Shown here: positions 17,551 to 25,313 of the stretch, piece after piece
Position numbering within the stretch: position 1 is the first letter of the stretch
How the letters are laid out: each line of letters opens with the position of its first letter
NCBI GenBank assembly: GCA_021648755.1
Contig: JAKISG010000027.1
Coordinates: 1-31,525 of the forward strand
Direction: 5' to 3'
Source: Flavobacteriaceae bacterium
GTDB lineage: Bacteria > Bacteroidota > Bacteroidia > Flavobacteriales > Flavobacteriaceae
Length of the DNA: 31,525 nucleotides
Notes under the pieces: generated by a model
Seen by the model: only the letters and a program-made list of their open reading frames with translations
What the model was told of the DNA's origin: nothing
The model's database searches: none
Made by a program: the position numbers and the translations under genes

Positions 17551-18150
17551 TTGAAAATAAATACTGCAACATTTGTTATTAGTAATTCGGATATCAATAA
17601 ATGTCCTTCAGAAAAATTACCAGAATACGCTTTTATAGGCAGGTCAAATGTTGGTAAATCATCTTTGATAAATATGTTAACTGATCATAAAGGGTTAGCA
17701 AAAATTTCTAATAAACCAGGTAAAACACAATTAATTAATCATTTTATTATTAATAAAGTTTGGTTTTTAGTAGATTTACCAGGTTATGGGTATGCAAAAG
17801 TTTCTAAAAAAGCAAGATCTAAATTTCAAGGTATAATTCATGATTATTTTAATAAAAGATTACAGTTAGTTTGCACGTTTGTATTGATAGATTCTAGGCA
17901 CAAACCGCAAAAAATTGATTTAGAGTTTATGCAATTTTTAGGCGAAAATAACATTCCGTTTAGCATTATTTTTACCAAAATAGATAAGTTGGCAAAAACT
18001 AAAGTAGCCAAAAACATTAAAGCGTATGTGCAAGGTATGTTAGCCTTTTGGGAAACCATGCCTCCATATTTTATTTCTTCATCTGTTGATAAAACTGGTA
18101 AAAATGAAATACTAGAGTATATTGAAACTGTTAATTCAGATTTAAAATAG
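17551..18150 (+). CDS. engB: Ribosome biogenesis GTPase EngB (YsxC/YihA)
   Basis: TRAFAC-class GTPase needed for late assembly of the large ribosomal subunit. The 199 residues contain G1 GRSNVGKSS (30-38), G3 DLPGYG (75-80), G4 TKID (142-145) and a G5-like SSS near residue 177. The family segment NKPGKTQLINHF lies in switch I. The start is taken as TTG 17551, giving MKINTATFVISNSD; this matches the known N-terminal length, in which the strand FVIS precedes the G domain. No ATG is available before G1. The stop is 24 bases from the next gene, so the two probably share an mRNA. Confidence 0.95.
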   Translation: MKINTATFVISNSDINKCPSEKLPEYAFIGRSNVGKSSLINMLTDHKGLAKISNKPGKTQLINHFIINKVWFLVDLPGYGYAKVSKKARSKFQGIIHDYFNKRLQLVCTFVLIDSRHKPQKIDLEFMQFLGENNIPFSIIFTKIDKLAKTKVAKNIKAYVQGMLAFWETMPPYFISSSVDKTGKNEILEYIETVNSDLK

Positions 18151-18174
18151 AGTTTTAACCTAATCTTGTGAGAA

Positions 18175-18885
18175 TTGCGCGTTATAACCACTAAAAATAA
18201 TTTACAGGTAGTTTACGAGGACAATCACCTTATTATTATAAATAAGCGAGTTGGCGATATTGTACAAGGAGACAAAACTAAAGACAAACCTTTAAACGAA
18301 ATTGTAAAAGAGTATATTGCTATAAAATATAACAAAAAAGGCAATGTATATCTAGGGGTTGTTCATAGACTAGACAGACCTACAAGTGGTATTGTAATTT
18401 TCGCTAAAACCTCTAAAGCATTAACTCGATTAAATAAAATGCTTAAAGCTAAAGAAATAAAAAAAACTTATTTAGCTGTTGTAAAAAACAAACCTGTAAA
18501 ATCTGAAGATACGTTAATTCATTATTTACGTAAAAACCCAAAAAACAATAAAGCAATAATTTTTATTCGAGAAACTGATCAAAATTTTAAAACTAAAAAA
18601 GCCATTTTACATTATAAAATTATTAAATCACTTATTAATTATACTATTTTAGAAATTGATTTAGAAACAGGAAGACATCACCAAATAAGAGCACAATTAT
18701 CTGCCATTAAATCACCTATAAAAGGAGACTTAAAATACGGATTTGATAGAAGCAATAAAGATGGTGGCATTCATCTACACGCACATAAAATCGAATTTAA
18801 ACATCCTGTTAAGCCTGTTTTAATTAAGGCCTATGCAGTTACTCCAAAAGACGTTATTTGGGATACTTATGTTAAAGTTTATTAA
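18175..18885 (+). CDS. RluA-family RNA pseudouridine synthase
   Basis: Converts specific uridines in rRNA or tRNA to pseudouridine. In the 236-residue protein the catalytic motif is HRLDRPTSG (64-72) with Asp67 as the nucleophile. LETGRHHQIRAQL near residue 165 is the second conserved motif. There is no S4 RNA-binding domain, so it resembles the short RluA/RluE-like group rather than RluC or RluD; the target site cannot be assigned. The start is taken as TTG 18175, as an in-frame stop lies just upstream and no ATG fits the family N-terminus (NNLQVVYEDNHLIIINKR). Confidence 0.92.
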   Translation: MRVITTKNNLQVVYEDNHLIIINKRVGDIVQGDKTKDKPLNEIVKEYIAIKYNKKGNVYLGVVHRLDRPTSGIVIFAKTSKALTRLNKMLKAKEIKKTYLAVVKNKPVKSEDTLIHYLRKNPKNNKAIIFIRETDQNFKTKKAILHYKIIKSLINYTILEIDLETGRHHQIRAQLSAIKSPIKGDLKYGFDRSNKDGGIHLHAHKIEFKHPVKPVLIKAYAVTPKDVIWDTYVKVY

Positions 18886-18913
18886 AAAAGTATTTTTTTT
18901 ATATTTTTTTTAC

Positions 18914-18921
18914 TACCTTTG
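18914..18921 (+). promoter_or_regulatory. -7 element for the first PAS-like gene
   Basis: TACCTTTG matches TAnnTTTG. The region upstream is T-rich without a clear TTG. Transcription would start near 18928 and give a leader of about 58 bases. Confidence 0.5.
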
Positions 18922-18949
18922 TCTTAACTAATGAAAAAGTTAAACTCTA

Positions 18950-18975
18950 AAATCCCTAAAATTAAATCCCTAAAA
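18950..18975 (+). repeat. Two direct copies of AAATCCCTAAAA in the leader of the first PAS-like gene
   Basis: Identical 12-mers at 18950-18961 and 18964-18975 with a 14-base period, followed by a partial third element CCCTG. They sit between the putative start site and the ATG. The role is unknown. Confidence 0.5.
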
Positions 18976-18985
18976 CCCTGTAAAT

Positions 18986-19525
18986 ATGAATATTCAAACA
19001 TCTCCTTTGGCGAGAATTGGTTCATTTAACCCATTCAATTTAGACCCATTAAATGATTTAAATCAAAAAAAATTAAAAACAAACCCTACTAAAAAATTAA
19101 AATTAAGTTTTAACACTCATTCATCTTTAAATTTATTTGTAATAGTAACTGGTTTTTCTGGAAAAGAACACCTAAATAAGTCTTACACCATTAAAAGACC
19201 AATACACAAAAACACTGCTTTTTTTCAAAACTTATTTAACGAAATTGAAAAAAAAGGTAATATTTCACTTATAAAGAGTCTTTCTAATGATGGTACATTT
19301 TTTTGGTCTAAAGGTGAATTTTCCATCAATTCAAAAGACACTATTATTTTTACTGCTAAAAATGAACTTATTAGTAATAAAAATGAAGAGCCCTTAAATA
19401 AGTTAATTCATATTTTAGACACATTAGAGTTAACCAAAAACACGTCTATTTCTAAAAAATATTTGGAAGGCTATTTAGAAGAGAAAGGCATTGCGTCATT
19501 TAATGATTATATTACTCATCTGTAG
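18986..19525 (+). CDS. Degenerate PAS-like protein, paralogue of the next gene
   Basis: Unnamed protein of 179 residues without signal peptide or membrane segment. After a Lys/Asn-rich start, residues about 50-115 align with the PAS domain of the following gene: VTGFSGKEHLNKS against ISGFTEKELLNNS, then a helix with EKKG against IKKG, and NDGTFFW against QDGKYFW. The typical PAS segment IKHPEMP is replaced by KRPIHKN, so the cofactor or ligand pocket may be altered. The last 40 residues share a second motif, YLEGYLEEKGIASFNDYITHL-like, with its neighbour. There is no output domain, so it could act only by protein contact. The two genes look like a tandem duplication with divergence. Confidence 0.7.
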   Translation: MNIQTSPLARIGSFNPFNLDPLNDLNQKKLKTNPTKKLKLSFNTHSSLNLFVIVTGFSGKEHLNKSYTIKRPIHKNTAFFQNLFNEIEKKGNISLIKSLSNDGTFFWSKGEFSINSKDTIIFTAKNELISNKNEEPLNKLIHILDTLELTKNTSISKKYLEGYLEEKGIASFNDYITHL

Positions 19526-19531
19526 TTTACT

Positions 19532-19643
19532 ACTTATTAACAACTTTTATTCATTTACAAAATAATCAATTTTTGAATTTTAACTGATTTTCAGTATTTT
19601 GCATTTGTAGAACTATAAGTTATTAACAATTTTTATACATTTA
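19532..19643 (+). repeat. 26-bp imperfect direct repeat before the second PAS gene
   Basis: Positions 19532-19557 and 19618-19643 match at 23 of 26 bases, with core TTATTAACAA and 86 bp between equivalent bases. The core plus CTTT also occurs at 16567-16580 beside the MraZ boxes. Confidence 0.5.
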
Positions 19644-19674
19644 TTAACAAATAAGTGTTTATATTGTTAATAAC
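19619..19674. promoter_or_regulatory. 12-bp perfect inverted repeat before the second PAS gene
   Basis: GTTATTAACAAT (19619-19630) is the exact reverse complement of ATTGTTAATAAC (19663-19674), with 32 bases between that can extend the pairing imperfectly. It ends 34 bases before the ATG. It could be an operator for a dimeric regulator or an mRNA hairpin; it lacks a T tract. Confidence 0.5.
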
Positions 19675-19708
19675 TGCTAGTTTAGCGTAAAACAATAGCG
19701 TAGTACTT

Positions 19709-20287
19709 ATGAAAACATTATCTTTCAAAAAAACGGACATCCATTTAACAACAAAAGTAGAAAAAACATTAAGACCATATGAAAATATAGTAAATGAGGA
19801 ACTTCTACTAAATAAAAATACAAAGTCTGTTTGTAGAGTATCTACTAAAAATACTATAAAATTTTGTAATACAGATTTTATAAAAATTTCAGGGTTTACA
19901 GAAAAAGAATTACTAAACAATAGTTTAGATTTAATCAAACACCCTGAAATGCCAAAAATTATTTTAGATTTTATAACATATCATATCAAAAAGGGCAAAA
20001 CAATACAATGTATTCTAAAAAATAAAACCCAAGATGGTAAGTATTTTTGGACATTATCTACTTTTAAACCAAATGAAAGTAGCAATCTTACTATTGCTTA
20101 TGCTATAACAAGTACAGAAATACCTCTTAAAGCAAAAATTAATATTACTAAATTATATAATTGTTTATATAAGTTAGAAACAAAAATTGATGAAACAACG
20201 GCTTACCGATATTTAATTGGGTTTTTAGAGGAAAAGTGTATGTCTTTAACTGCTTACACAAAACATTTAATTGCTTTAAAATCATAA
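19709..20287 (+). CDS. Stand-alone PAS domain protein (Aer-like PAS)
   Basis: Soluble 192-residue protein. The PAS core is at about residues 40-115: FCNTDFIKISGF, TEKELL, LIKHPEMP and QDGKYFW in order, the pattern of redox- or ligand-sensing PAS domains of the Aer and chemoreceptor group. The C-terminal 45 residues (YRYLIGFLEEK, then a Ser and HLIAL) are shared with the upstream paralogue and are not a known output domain. No kinase, cyclase or DNA-binding part is present, so it would have to signal by contact with another protein. The ATG is at 19709, after a region with repeats. Its 3' end overlaps the convergent deacetylase gene by 34 bases. Confidence 0.8.
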   Translation: MKTLSFKKTDIHLTTKVEKTLRPYENIVNEELLLNKNTKSVCRVSTKNTIKFCNTDFIKISGFTEKELLNNSLDLIKHPEMPKIILDFITYHIKKGKTIQCILKNKTQDGKYFWTLSTFKPNESSNLTIAYAITSTEIPLKAKINITKLYNCLYKLETKIDETTAYRYLIGFLEEKCMSLTAYTKHLIALKS

Positions 20288-20943
20288 CCAAGTTTTAAAA
20301 AATGTGTAATTATTTTTGGTAAAGTTTTTTTAAGTTTTTCATACGCCTTTTCACTATCGTGAAATACAATTATACTTCCTTTTTCTGTATTTTTTACAAC
20401 ATTATCTAAACAAGTTTTAGCGTGAATATTAACATCAAAATCGCCACTTAAAACAGACCACATAATTATTTTATATCCTTTATTTATTAATTGTTTTGCT
20501 TGTGATTTTTTAATTTTTCCATAAGGCGGGCGAAATAAAGTTTGTAATTTAAATTTTTGGGGCAGCGTTTCACTAATTAAATAAGTTTGAGGGTTCTTAT
20601 AATCGTCTATTGTTTTTTGCGCTTTCTCTACATTTTGTGTATATGATTTTACGTTTGTTTTCCAACCATTTAAATGCTTAAATGTATGATTACCTACAGC
20701 ATGTCCTTCTTCAATAATTTTATTAAAAAGTTTAGGGTGTTTTTCAATGTTTTTACCAACGCAAAAAAAAGTTGCTTTTGCATGGTGTTTTTTTAATGTT
20801 TCTAAAACAAATTCTGTTACAACAGGCGTTGGTCCATCATCAAAAGTAAGATAGATTTCTTTTTTATTTGTATTTATTTTCCAAAGATAATTTTTATATA
20901 ATGTACTTACTATCTTTGGGGTTTTTACTAAATAGAAATTCAT
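20254..20943 (-). CDS. Polysaccharide deacetylase (NodB homology, CE4)
   Basis: Metal-dependent deacetylase acting on N-acetylated glycans such as peptidoglycan or chitin-like polymers. All five CE4 motifs are seen in 229 residues: TFDDGP (33-38, Asp35 base and Asp36 ligand), HTFKH (His86 and His90 metal ligands), RPPYG (138-142), a Trp/Asp motif around MWSVLSGDFD (161-170) and VFHD with His195. No signal peptide is evident; the short hydrophobic start is weak, so its location is uncertain. Flavobacteria often carry this small form, and the substrate is unknown. It lies downstream of the DUF2723 gene on the same strand, with a 227-base gap holding a coding remnant. Confidence 0.92.
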   Translation of the reverse strand: MNFYLVKTPKIVSTLYKNYLWKINTNKKEIYLTFDDGPTPVVTEFVLETLKKHHAKATFFCVGKNIEKHPKLFNKIIEEGHAVGNHTFKHLNGWKTNVKSYTQNVEKAQKTIDDYKNPQTYLISETLPQKFKLQTLFRPPYGKIKKSQAKQLINKGYKIIMWSVLSGDFDVNIHAKTCLDNVVKNTEKGSIIVFHDSEKAYEKLKKTLPKIITHFLKLGYDFKAIKCFV

Positions 20944-20978
20944 TAAATTATTTTTTGAATAGATAACTATATCTTAAA

Positions 20979-21170
20979 TTACTCCTCCTCCATTGCATCT
21001 TCTAATAATTTAAAAATGGCGTCAAAGTCTTTTTCTAATTTCAAAGAAAAAACGGTATCTTTACCTTGATTCTCATTCATAACATATTTGTAGAACTCAA
21101 CTGTAGGTGTAATTTTATCAAACTGACTATAAATCGCTGTATTTTATAACTTTCCTTGTTTACTTTTTAC
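20979..21170 (-). pseudogene. In-frame remnant of the DUF2723 protein C-terminus beyond two stop codons
   Basis: Directly after the TGA stop of the DUF2723 gene (21171-21173) the same frame continues for 8 codons, meets TAA (21144-21146), and then stays open for 54 codons to TAA at 20979. The open piece reads as a sensible acidic protein end, from NTAIYSQFDK to LEDAMEEE, and has no good start codon at its head. It fits as the second half of the last repeat of the upstream protein (see the finding). I interpret it as decayed coding sequence; a separate small gene starting at the internal Met (MNENQGKD) is less likely. Confidence 0.6.
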
Positions 21171-24100
21171 TCAGTTTGCAAATGCGGTTAATTCTTCTGT
21201 ATATGAATCTATTAATTTTTTAGATAATTTTTGTGCTTTTTTAGTTTTACCTATTTTATGATAACTTTCTATTGCTGTAAGCCCAAAACCTTCGGTTCTA
21301 TACATTTTAAAAGGTATTTTTTCTAATGCAGTATCTAGTTGTTCTGCTGCAAATACCTTATCATGCTTAGATGCTGTTTCTATAATATTACCATACATTA
21401 ACAAGTCTGTTCCAATTTCATCAAAGTTAAAGTCAATTTCACTTTTATTTAAAGTTGCATAATATCTTAAATTGTCTTGGAAAACTGAAATTAATATTTT
21501 TGCTATATCTCGCGCTTTCTCTTTTTTATCTATTACATAATAGTTTTCTATTAAACCTAGAGATAAACTATAATGTTTATACATTTTAATAGGTAACTTT
21601 TCAACTGATAAGTCTAACATTTCTTCTGCTTTAGCTAATTCTCCTTTTTTGATTAAAGCTTCGGCCAAACGGTTTAAATTATTACGGTATGAAATACTAT
21701 TTCTACGTGATTCCGAATCAACATAGACTGAGGTATCATTAGAATTTTTAAAGTCTAATTTTTTAAAATAAGCATATAGTAAAGTAGTATTAATTCTACC
21801 TAAATCCATAGGACTTCCTTCTTTAGAAGTCGATTTAATAGGTACTAATTTATAGGCTAGCCCATCTAATTGCAAATAATCTTTTAACCATAAGTATTCT
21901 TCGTCTGCAAAAGAGCCTCCTGTAAAATAGATTGGTCTCTCCCAATTATTATTTGCTAAAATATCTAGCATTAAAATACGGTTTTTTGTCAATCCGTTTT
22001 CATCAATATCAAAATCTATATATGGTACAATTAAATCTGCTTCTTCTGGTTGAACGATACCGTTTTTAAGTACTGCTTCTTTATCTATATATAATCTTAA
22101 TTTATTAGTTGGGTAAGTTTTTTCAAAATGATTATTATCTCTTATATCATCTGTGGTTTTTTTGTCTTTTGAAGCTAGCCAACTCATAAAAAATTTAATA
22201 TCTATACGCTGGTCTTTCTTAACATCTAATTTTACAGTATCTACGGAATGACTAAGGTCTTTTACAGCAAATTGACCCACATCTTTTGGTTTGTGATATG
22301 CGATATCTAATGCGCCAGTTCTATAATCTTTATGTGTTAATTGTGAGGGGATTGGTGCGGCATCATAAGTTGCTCGTTTTTGTTGGTCAATATACCAATC
22401 AGTTGCAAACAAACTGGTATTAATTAATTTAACATCGGTTCTATAATTTTCGACCTCTTGCATATACCAAAGCGGAAATGTATCGTTATCACCAATGGTA
22501 AATAAAATGGCATTTTTACCGAGAGAGTCTATATAAGCTTTTGCATTTAAATGTGCTGAAAATCTATTTGATCTATCGTGATCATCCCAGTTTTCTGATG
22601 CCATTAATAGAGGTACTGCAAGCAAGCACAATACGCTTATTGCAATTGATGCTGTCTTGGGATTTATGAATTTTTTAACAGATTCAAAAAGCGCTAGAAC
22701 ACCAAAGCCGATCCATATCGCAAAAATATAGAACGAGCCAACTACTGCATAATCTCTTTCTCGGGGTTCAAAAGGTTTGGGGTTTGTATAAAATAGTACT
22801 GCTAAGCCTGTAAATATAAAAAAGAGAAATAACATATAAAAATTTCTTTTATCTCTTTGTAATTGAAACATTAAACCTATTAATCCTAAAATAAAGGGTA
22901 AAAAGTAGTACGTGTTTCTACCTTTGTTCTCTAAAACTTCTTTTGGTAATTCTCTTTGTGACCCTAATCTTTGACTATCTACAAAATCTATTCCGCTTAA
23001 CCAATTACCATGATTATTTAACTGGTGTTGAATATCATCTTGCTTACCGACAAAATTCCACATAAAATAACGGCCGTACATCGTACCAAACTGATAATCT
23101 ATCATAAACCGAATATTGTCTATGAAATTTGGCTTTTTTACATTTAAAAATTCTTGATTTTCATCAAGGTATTTCATATAAGCCTTTCTGTCTTGTTGAC
23201 CAGAGAGATAACTGTCCATAAAGCCTTCATAATTACCTTTAATTTTATCGTAATGTTTATGATAAAATTCATTTATATCTTTTTTCGGTTTTAGTTTAAA
23301 TTTTGGTAATTTACCTGTTATATGAATATATTCATTTATAGTACTTACAGTTGGGTCAACCATTCTTGGTATAAATCCTTTATGTTCACTACCATAATTT
23401 GGAATTGATTTTTTATACTCATTTTTGTTTACAATAACATATTCACCTAATTTTTCATCTTTTTCATATTTTGGAGTTCCATCTATAAACGGTTCATCTT
23501 CATCAAGGCTTCTATCGTATAAAGTAGTGTAAAAATCATCGTAAAAAACATTTGCATCTCCATATTGTTCTCTATTATAGTACGCTAATAATTCTCTAGC
23601 ACTTGATGGGTTATTTTCATTAATCGTAGTGTTTGCATTAGCACGAATTGGCAGCATTAACCAAGACGAAAAACCAATCATTATAAATAAAATACAAAGC
23701 ACTAATAAATTAGCCGTTTTTAAATTTTTATCACGAGTGTATTTCAGTCCGTAATAAAAACCTACAATTAACAATAAAGCAGCAAAAATACTTCCTGAAT
23801 TAAAGGGGAGACCAAAAGTATTTACAAAAGTTAATTCCATAAAACTAAAGTATTTTAGTGTAAACGGAAATAAAAACTTAAATACAAATGCCAATACTAA
23901 TATGGAAACAATATTAGCAATTAAAAAACCTTTAATTGTAATTTCTTTATAGGTTTTAAAATAATAAATAAACACTACTGAAGGTATTACTAATAAAGAT
24001 AGTATATGCACTCCAAAAGACAAACCAACCACAAAACTAATTAACAGCAACCATTTATGGCCTCTGGGCTTATCTATCTCTGCTTCCCAACGTAAACCTA

Positions 24101-24584
24101 ACCAAAGCAATAATGCCATTAAAAATGAAGACATTGCATATACCTCTGCTTCTACTGCCGAAAACCAAAAACTATCTGAAAATGTATAGGCTAATGCACC
24201 AACGACCCCACTTCCTAAAACAGCATATGCTTGTGATTTTATAAGTTCTACATCTTTTTTAAGAATTAATTTTTTACTTAAATAGGTTATTGACCAAAAT
24301 AGAAATAAAATTGTAAATGCACTAGATAGTGCTGACATAAAGTTAACCATTTTAGCAATTTGTGTTACGTCTGTAGCAAACATTGCAAAAAATGCTCCTA
24401 ACATCTGAAACAAAGGTGCTCCTGGAGGGTGACCAACGGCTAATTTAACAGATGTTGAAATGTATTCTCCACAATCCCAATAACTTACAGTTGGTTCTAA
24501 AGTCAATGTGTAAGTAATTAATGCAACTGCAAAAACGAACCAACCAAAAATATTATTATATTTATTATAATTAAATGATAGCAT
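21171..24584 (-). CDS. DUF2723 multi-pass membrane protein, GT-C-like glycosyltransferase (TMEM260/GT117 type)
   Basis: Large membrane protein of 1137 residues. The N-terminal half contains about a dozen membrane helices and opens with the DUF2723 signature: LEPTVSYWDCGEY (29-41) and GHPPGAPLF (51-59). DUF2723 proteins are related to human TMEM260, an O-mannosyltransferase, and are very common in Bacteroidota, where a role in protein or glycan glycosylation is likely but unproven here. RERDYAVVGSF and the FTIGDNDTFPLWYMQEV stretch lie in the second half and are also typical of the family. The last 200 residues form at least two repeats with helix-turn-helix character (LPIKMYK and IPFKMYR). 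The final repeat seems cut short by TGA, with its continuation left as a remnant at 20979-21170. ATG start. Confidence 0.9.
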   Translation of the reverse strand: MLSFNYNKYNNIFGWFVFAVALITYTLTLEPTVSYWDCGEYISTSVKLAVGHPPGAPLFQMLGAFFAMFATDVTQIAKMVNFMSALSSAFTILFLFWSITYLSKKLILKKDVELIKSQAYAVLGSGVVGALAYTFSDSFWFSAVEAEVYAMSSFLMALLLWLGLRWEAEIDKPRGHKWLLLISFVVGLSFGVHILSLLVIPSVVFIYYFKTYKEITIKGFLIANIVSILVLAFVFKFLFPFTLKYFSFMELTFVNTFGLPFNSGSIFAALLLIVGFYYGLKYTRDKNLKTANLLVLCILFIMIGFSSWLMLPIRANANTTINENNPSSARELLAYYNREQYGDANVFYDDFYTTLYDRSLDEDEPFIDGTPKYEKDEKLGEYVIVNKNEYKKSIPNYGSEHKGFIPRMVDPTVSTINEYIHITGKLPKFKLKPKKDINEFYHKHYDKIKGNYEGFMDSYLSGQQDRKAYMKYLDENQEFLNVKKPNFIDNIRFMIDYQFGTMYGRYFMWNFVGKQDDIQHQLNNHGNWLSGIDFVDSQRLGSQRELPKEVLENKGRNTYYFLPFILGLIGLMFQLQRDKRNFYMLFLFFIFTGLAVLFYTNPKPFEPRERDYAVVGSFYIFAIWIGFGVLALFESVKKFINPKTASIAISVLCLLAVPLLMASENWDDHDRSNRFSAHLNAKAYIDSLGKNAILFTIGDNDTFPLWYMQEVENYRTDVKLINTSLFATDWYIDQQKRATYDAAPIPSQLTHKDYRTGALDIAYHKPKDVGQFAVKDLSHSVDTVKLDVKKDQRIDIKFFMSWLASKDKKTTDDIRDNNHFEKTYPTNKLRLYIDKEAVLKNGIVQPEEADLIVPYIDFDIDENGLTKNRILMLDILANNNWERPIYFTGGSFADEEYLWLKDYLQLDGLAYKLVPIKSTSKEGSPMDLGRINTTLLYAYFKKLDFKNSNDTSVYVDSESRRNSISYRNNLNRLAEALIKKGELAKAEEMLDLSVEKLPIKMYKHYSLSLGLIENYYVIDKKEKARDIAKILISVFQDNLRYYATLNKSEIDFNFDEIGTDLLMYGNIIETASKHDKVFAAEQLDTALEKIPFKMYRTEGFGLTAIESYHKIGKTKKAQKLSKKLIDSYTEELTAFAN

Positions 24585-24600
24585 TTGGAAATTTTAAATG

Positions 24601-24647
24601 ATTTACTAAATTAAGCACAAGTATTAATTCGCGAATTTACTAAATTA
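24601..24647 (-). promoter_or_regulatory. Repeat and palindrome region upstream of the DUF2723 gene
   Basis: A 13-bp direct repeat ATTTACTAAATTA occurs at 24601-24613 and 24635-24647, flanking the perfect 12-bp palindrome AATTCGCGAATT (24626-24637). On the minus strand each repeat contains TAATTTAG, one base off the -7 consensus. This may be the promoter-operator of the DUF2723 gene. The rest of the stretch to 24780 shows no further features. Confidence 0.35.
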
Positions 24648-24780
24648 TGGCAAAACATTCTTTTAATTATGTTATTTAAGTATTAAATTTTTGTTAATCT
24701 AATATATTAAATCTGCAAGTGTGTTCGTAGTTAATTACAAAGTCTGATTTAAGGAATCTTTATAATTTTTTAAAAAAAAC

Positions 24781-24810
24781 TTGCAGTATAAAAAGTTTAT
24801 ATTAAATTTG
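24781..24810 (+). promoter_or_regulatory. Promoter of tRNA-Gln (TTG, 19 bp, TAAATTTG)
   Basis: TTG at 24781-24783, a 19-base spacer and TAAATTTG at 24803-24810 give an ideal Bacteroidota promoter. The predicted start is about 4 bases before the mature tRNA end. Confidence 0.85.
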
Positions 24811-24820
24811 CGCTCGCAAT

Positions 24821-24892
24821 TGGTCCATGGTGTAATCGGTAACACTACGGCTTTTGGTGCCGTCATTCAAGGTTCGAGTCCTTGTGGACCAA
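24821..24892 (+). tRNA. trnQ: tRNA-Gln (anticodon TTG)
   Basis: The cloverleaf can be folded fully. The acceptor arm TGGTCCA pairs with TGGACCA (24885-24891), with an A discriminator at 24892. The D stem is GTGT/ACAC. The anticodon stem ACGGC/GCCGT carries loop TTTTGGT with anticodon TTG, reading the Gln codons CAA and, by wobble, CAG. The T arm is CAAGG TTCGAGT CCTTG. The CCA end is not encoded and must be added by a nucleotidyltransferase. Confidence 0.97.
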
Positions 24893-24896
24893 CGGA

Positions 24897-24936
24897 AAAC
24901 CCCTTTAAATCTTTGATTTTTAGGGGTTTATTTTTT
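24897..24936 (+). terminator. Intrinsic terminator after tRNA-Gln
   Basis: AAACCCCT (24897-24904) pairs with AGGGGTTT (24922-24929). Inside, AAATC pairs with GATTT across a symmetric TT/TT bulge and a TTT loop. A tract of six T follows (24931-24936). Confidence 0.88.
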
Positions 24937-25030
24937 ATAAAGTCCTCTTTAGCCTACTAACCCCAACATTATCTGCTGAATTAAGTTATAAAGCCTCTAT
25001 TTCTACCAATCTAAATTATTAATTTACTTA

Positions 25031-25312
25031 TTATCTAAACAATTCAGGATGAGAACCAATTCTAATTAATTTTATTATTTTAGGTCTTTCAATTTGAATC
25101 CAAATTATTAATAAATCAGATTTTATATGACACTCCCAATTATTTTTATAATTTCCTTTAAGCCTGTGAAGATTCATATTAATTGGTATTCCTTTATAAC
25201 CTTTGGCTTTTAAAATATGTAAAATTTCAGAAGTTAATTTATAATCTTTAGGGTTAAATTTAACTTTTTTTAAATCTTTTTTAAATTTTGTTGTAGGGAT
25301 TAATTTATACAT
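25031..25312 (-). CDS. Type II toxin, YafQ-like (RelE/ParE superfamily)
   Basis: Probable ribosome-dependent mRNA endonuclease of 93 residues. The order of the residues used by E. coli YafQ is kept: His49 (in NLHRLKG), His62 (ECHIK), Asp66 and His88 (GSHPELF) correspond to its His50, His63, Asp67 and His87, whereas its Trp68 is Leu67 here. The length and the ending IRIGSHPELF are typical of the family. It lies one base downstream of the antitoxin gene, so the two are cotranscribed. Activity is inferred from the conserved catalytic histidines. The plus strand to its left up to the tRNA terminator (about 24937-25030) holds nothing recognisable. Confidence 0.9.
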   Translation of the reverse strand: MYKLIPTTKFKKDLKKVKFNPKDYKLTSEILHILKAKGYKGIPINMNLHRLKGNYKNNWECHIKSDLLIIWIQIERPKIIKLIRIGSHPELFR

Positions 25313-25313
25313 A

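Noticed and set aside
17161..18191. Minus-strand frames opposite the hydrolase gene and engB
   Set aside because: Shadows of well-supported plus-strand genes.
19532..19674. Origin of replication or DnaA boxes, because of repeated TTATTAACA
   Set aside because: The sequence differs from the DnaA box TTATNCACA at a conserved position, and no dnaA or other origin-associated gene is nearby.
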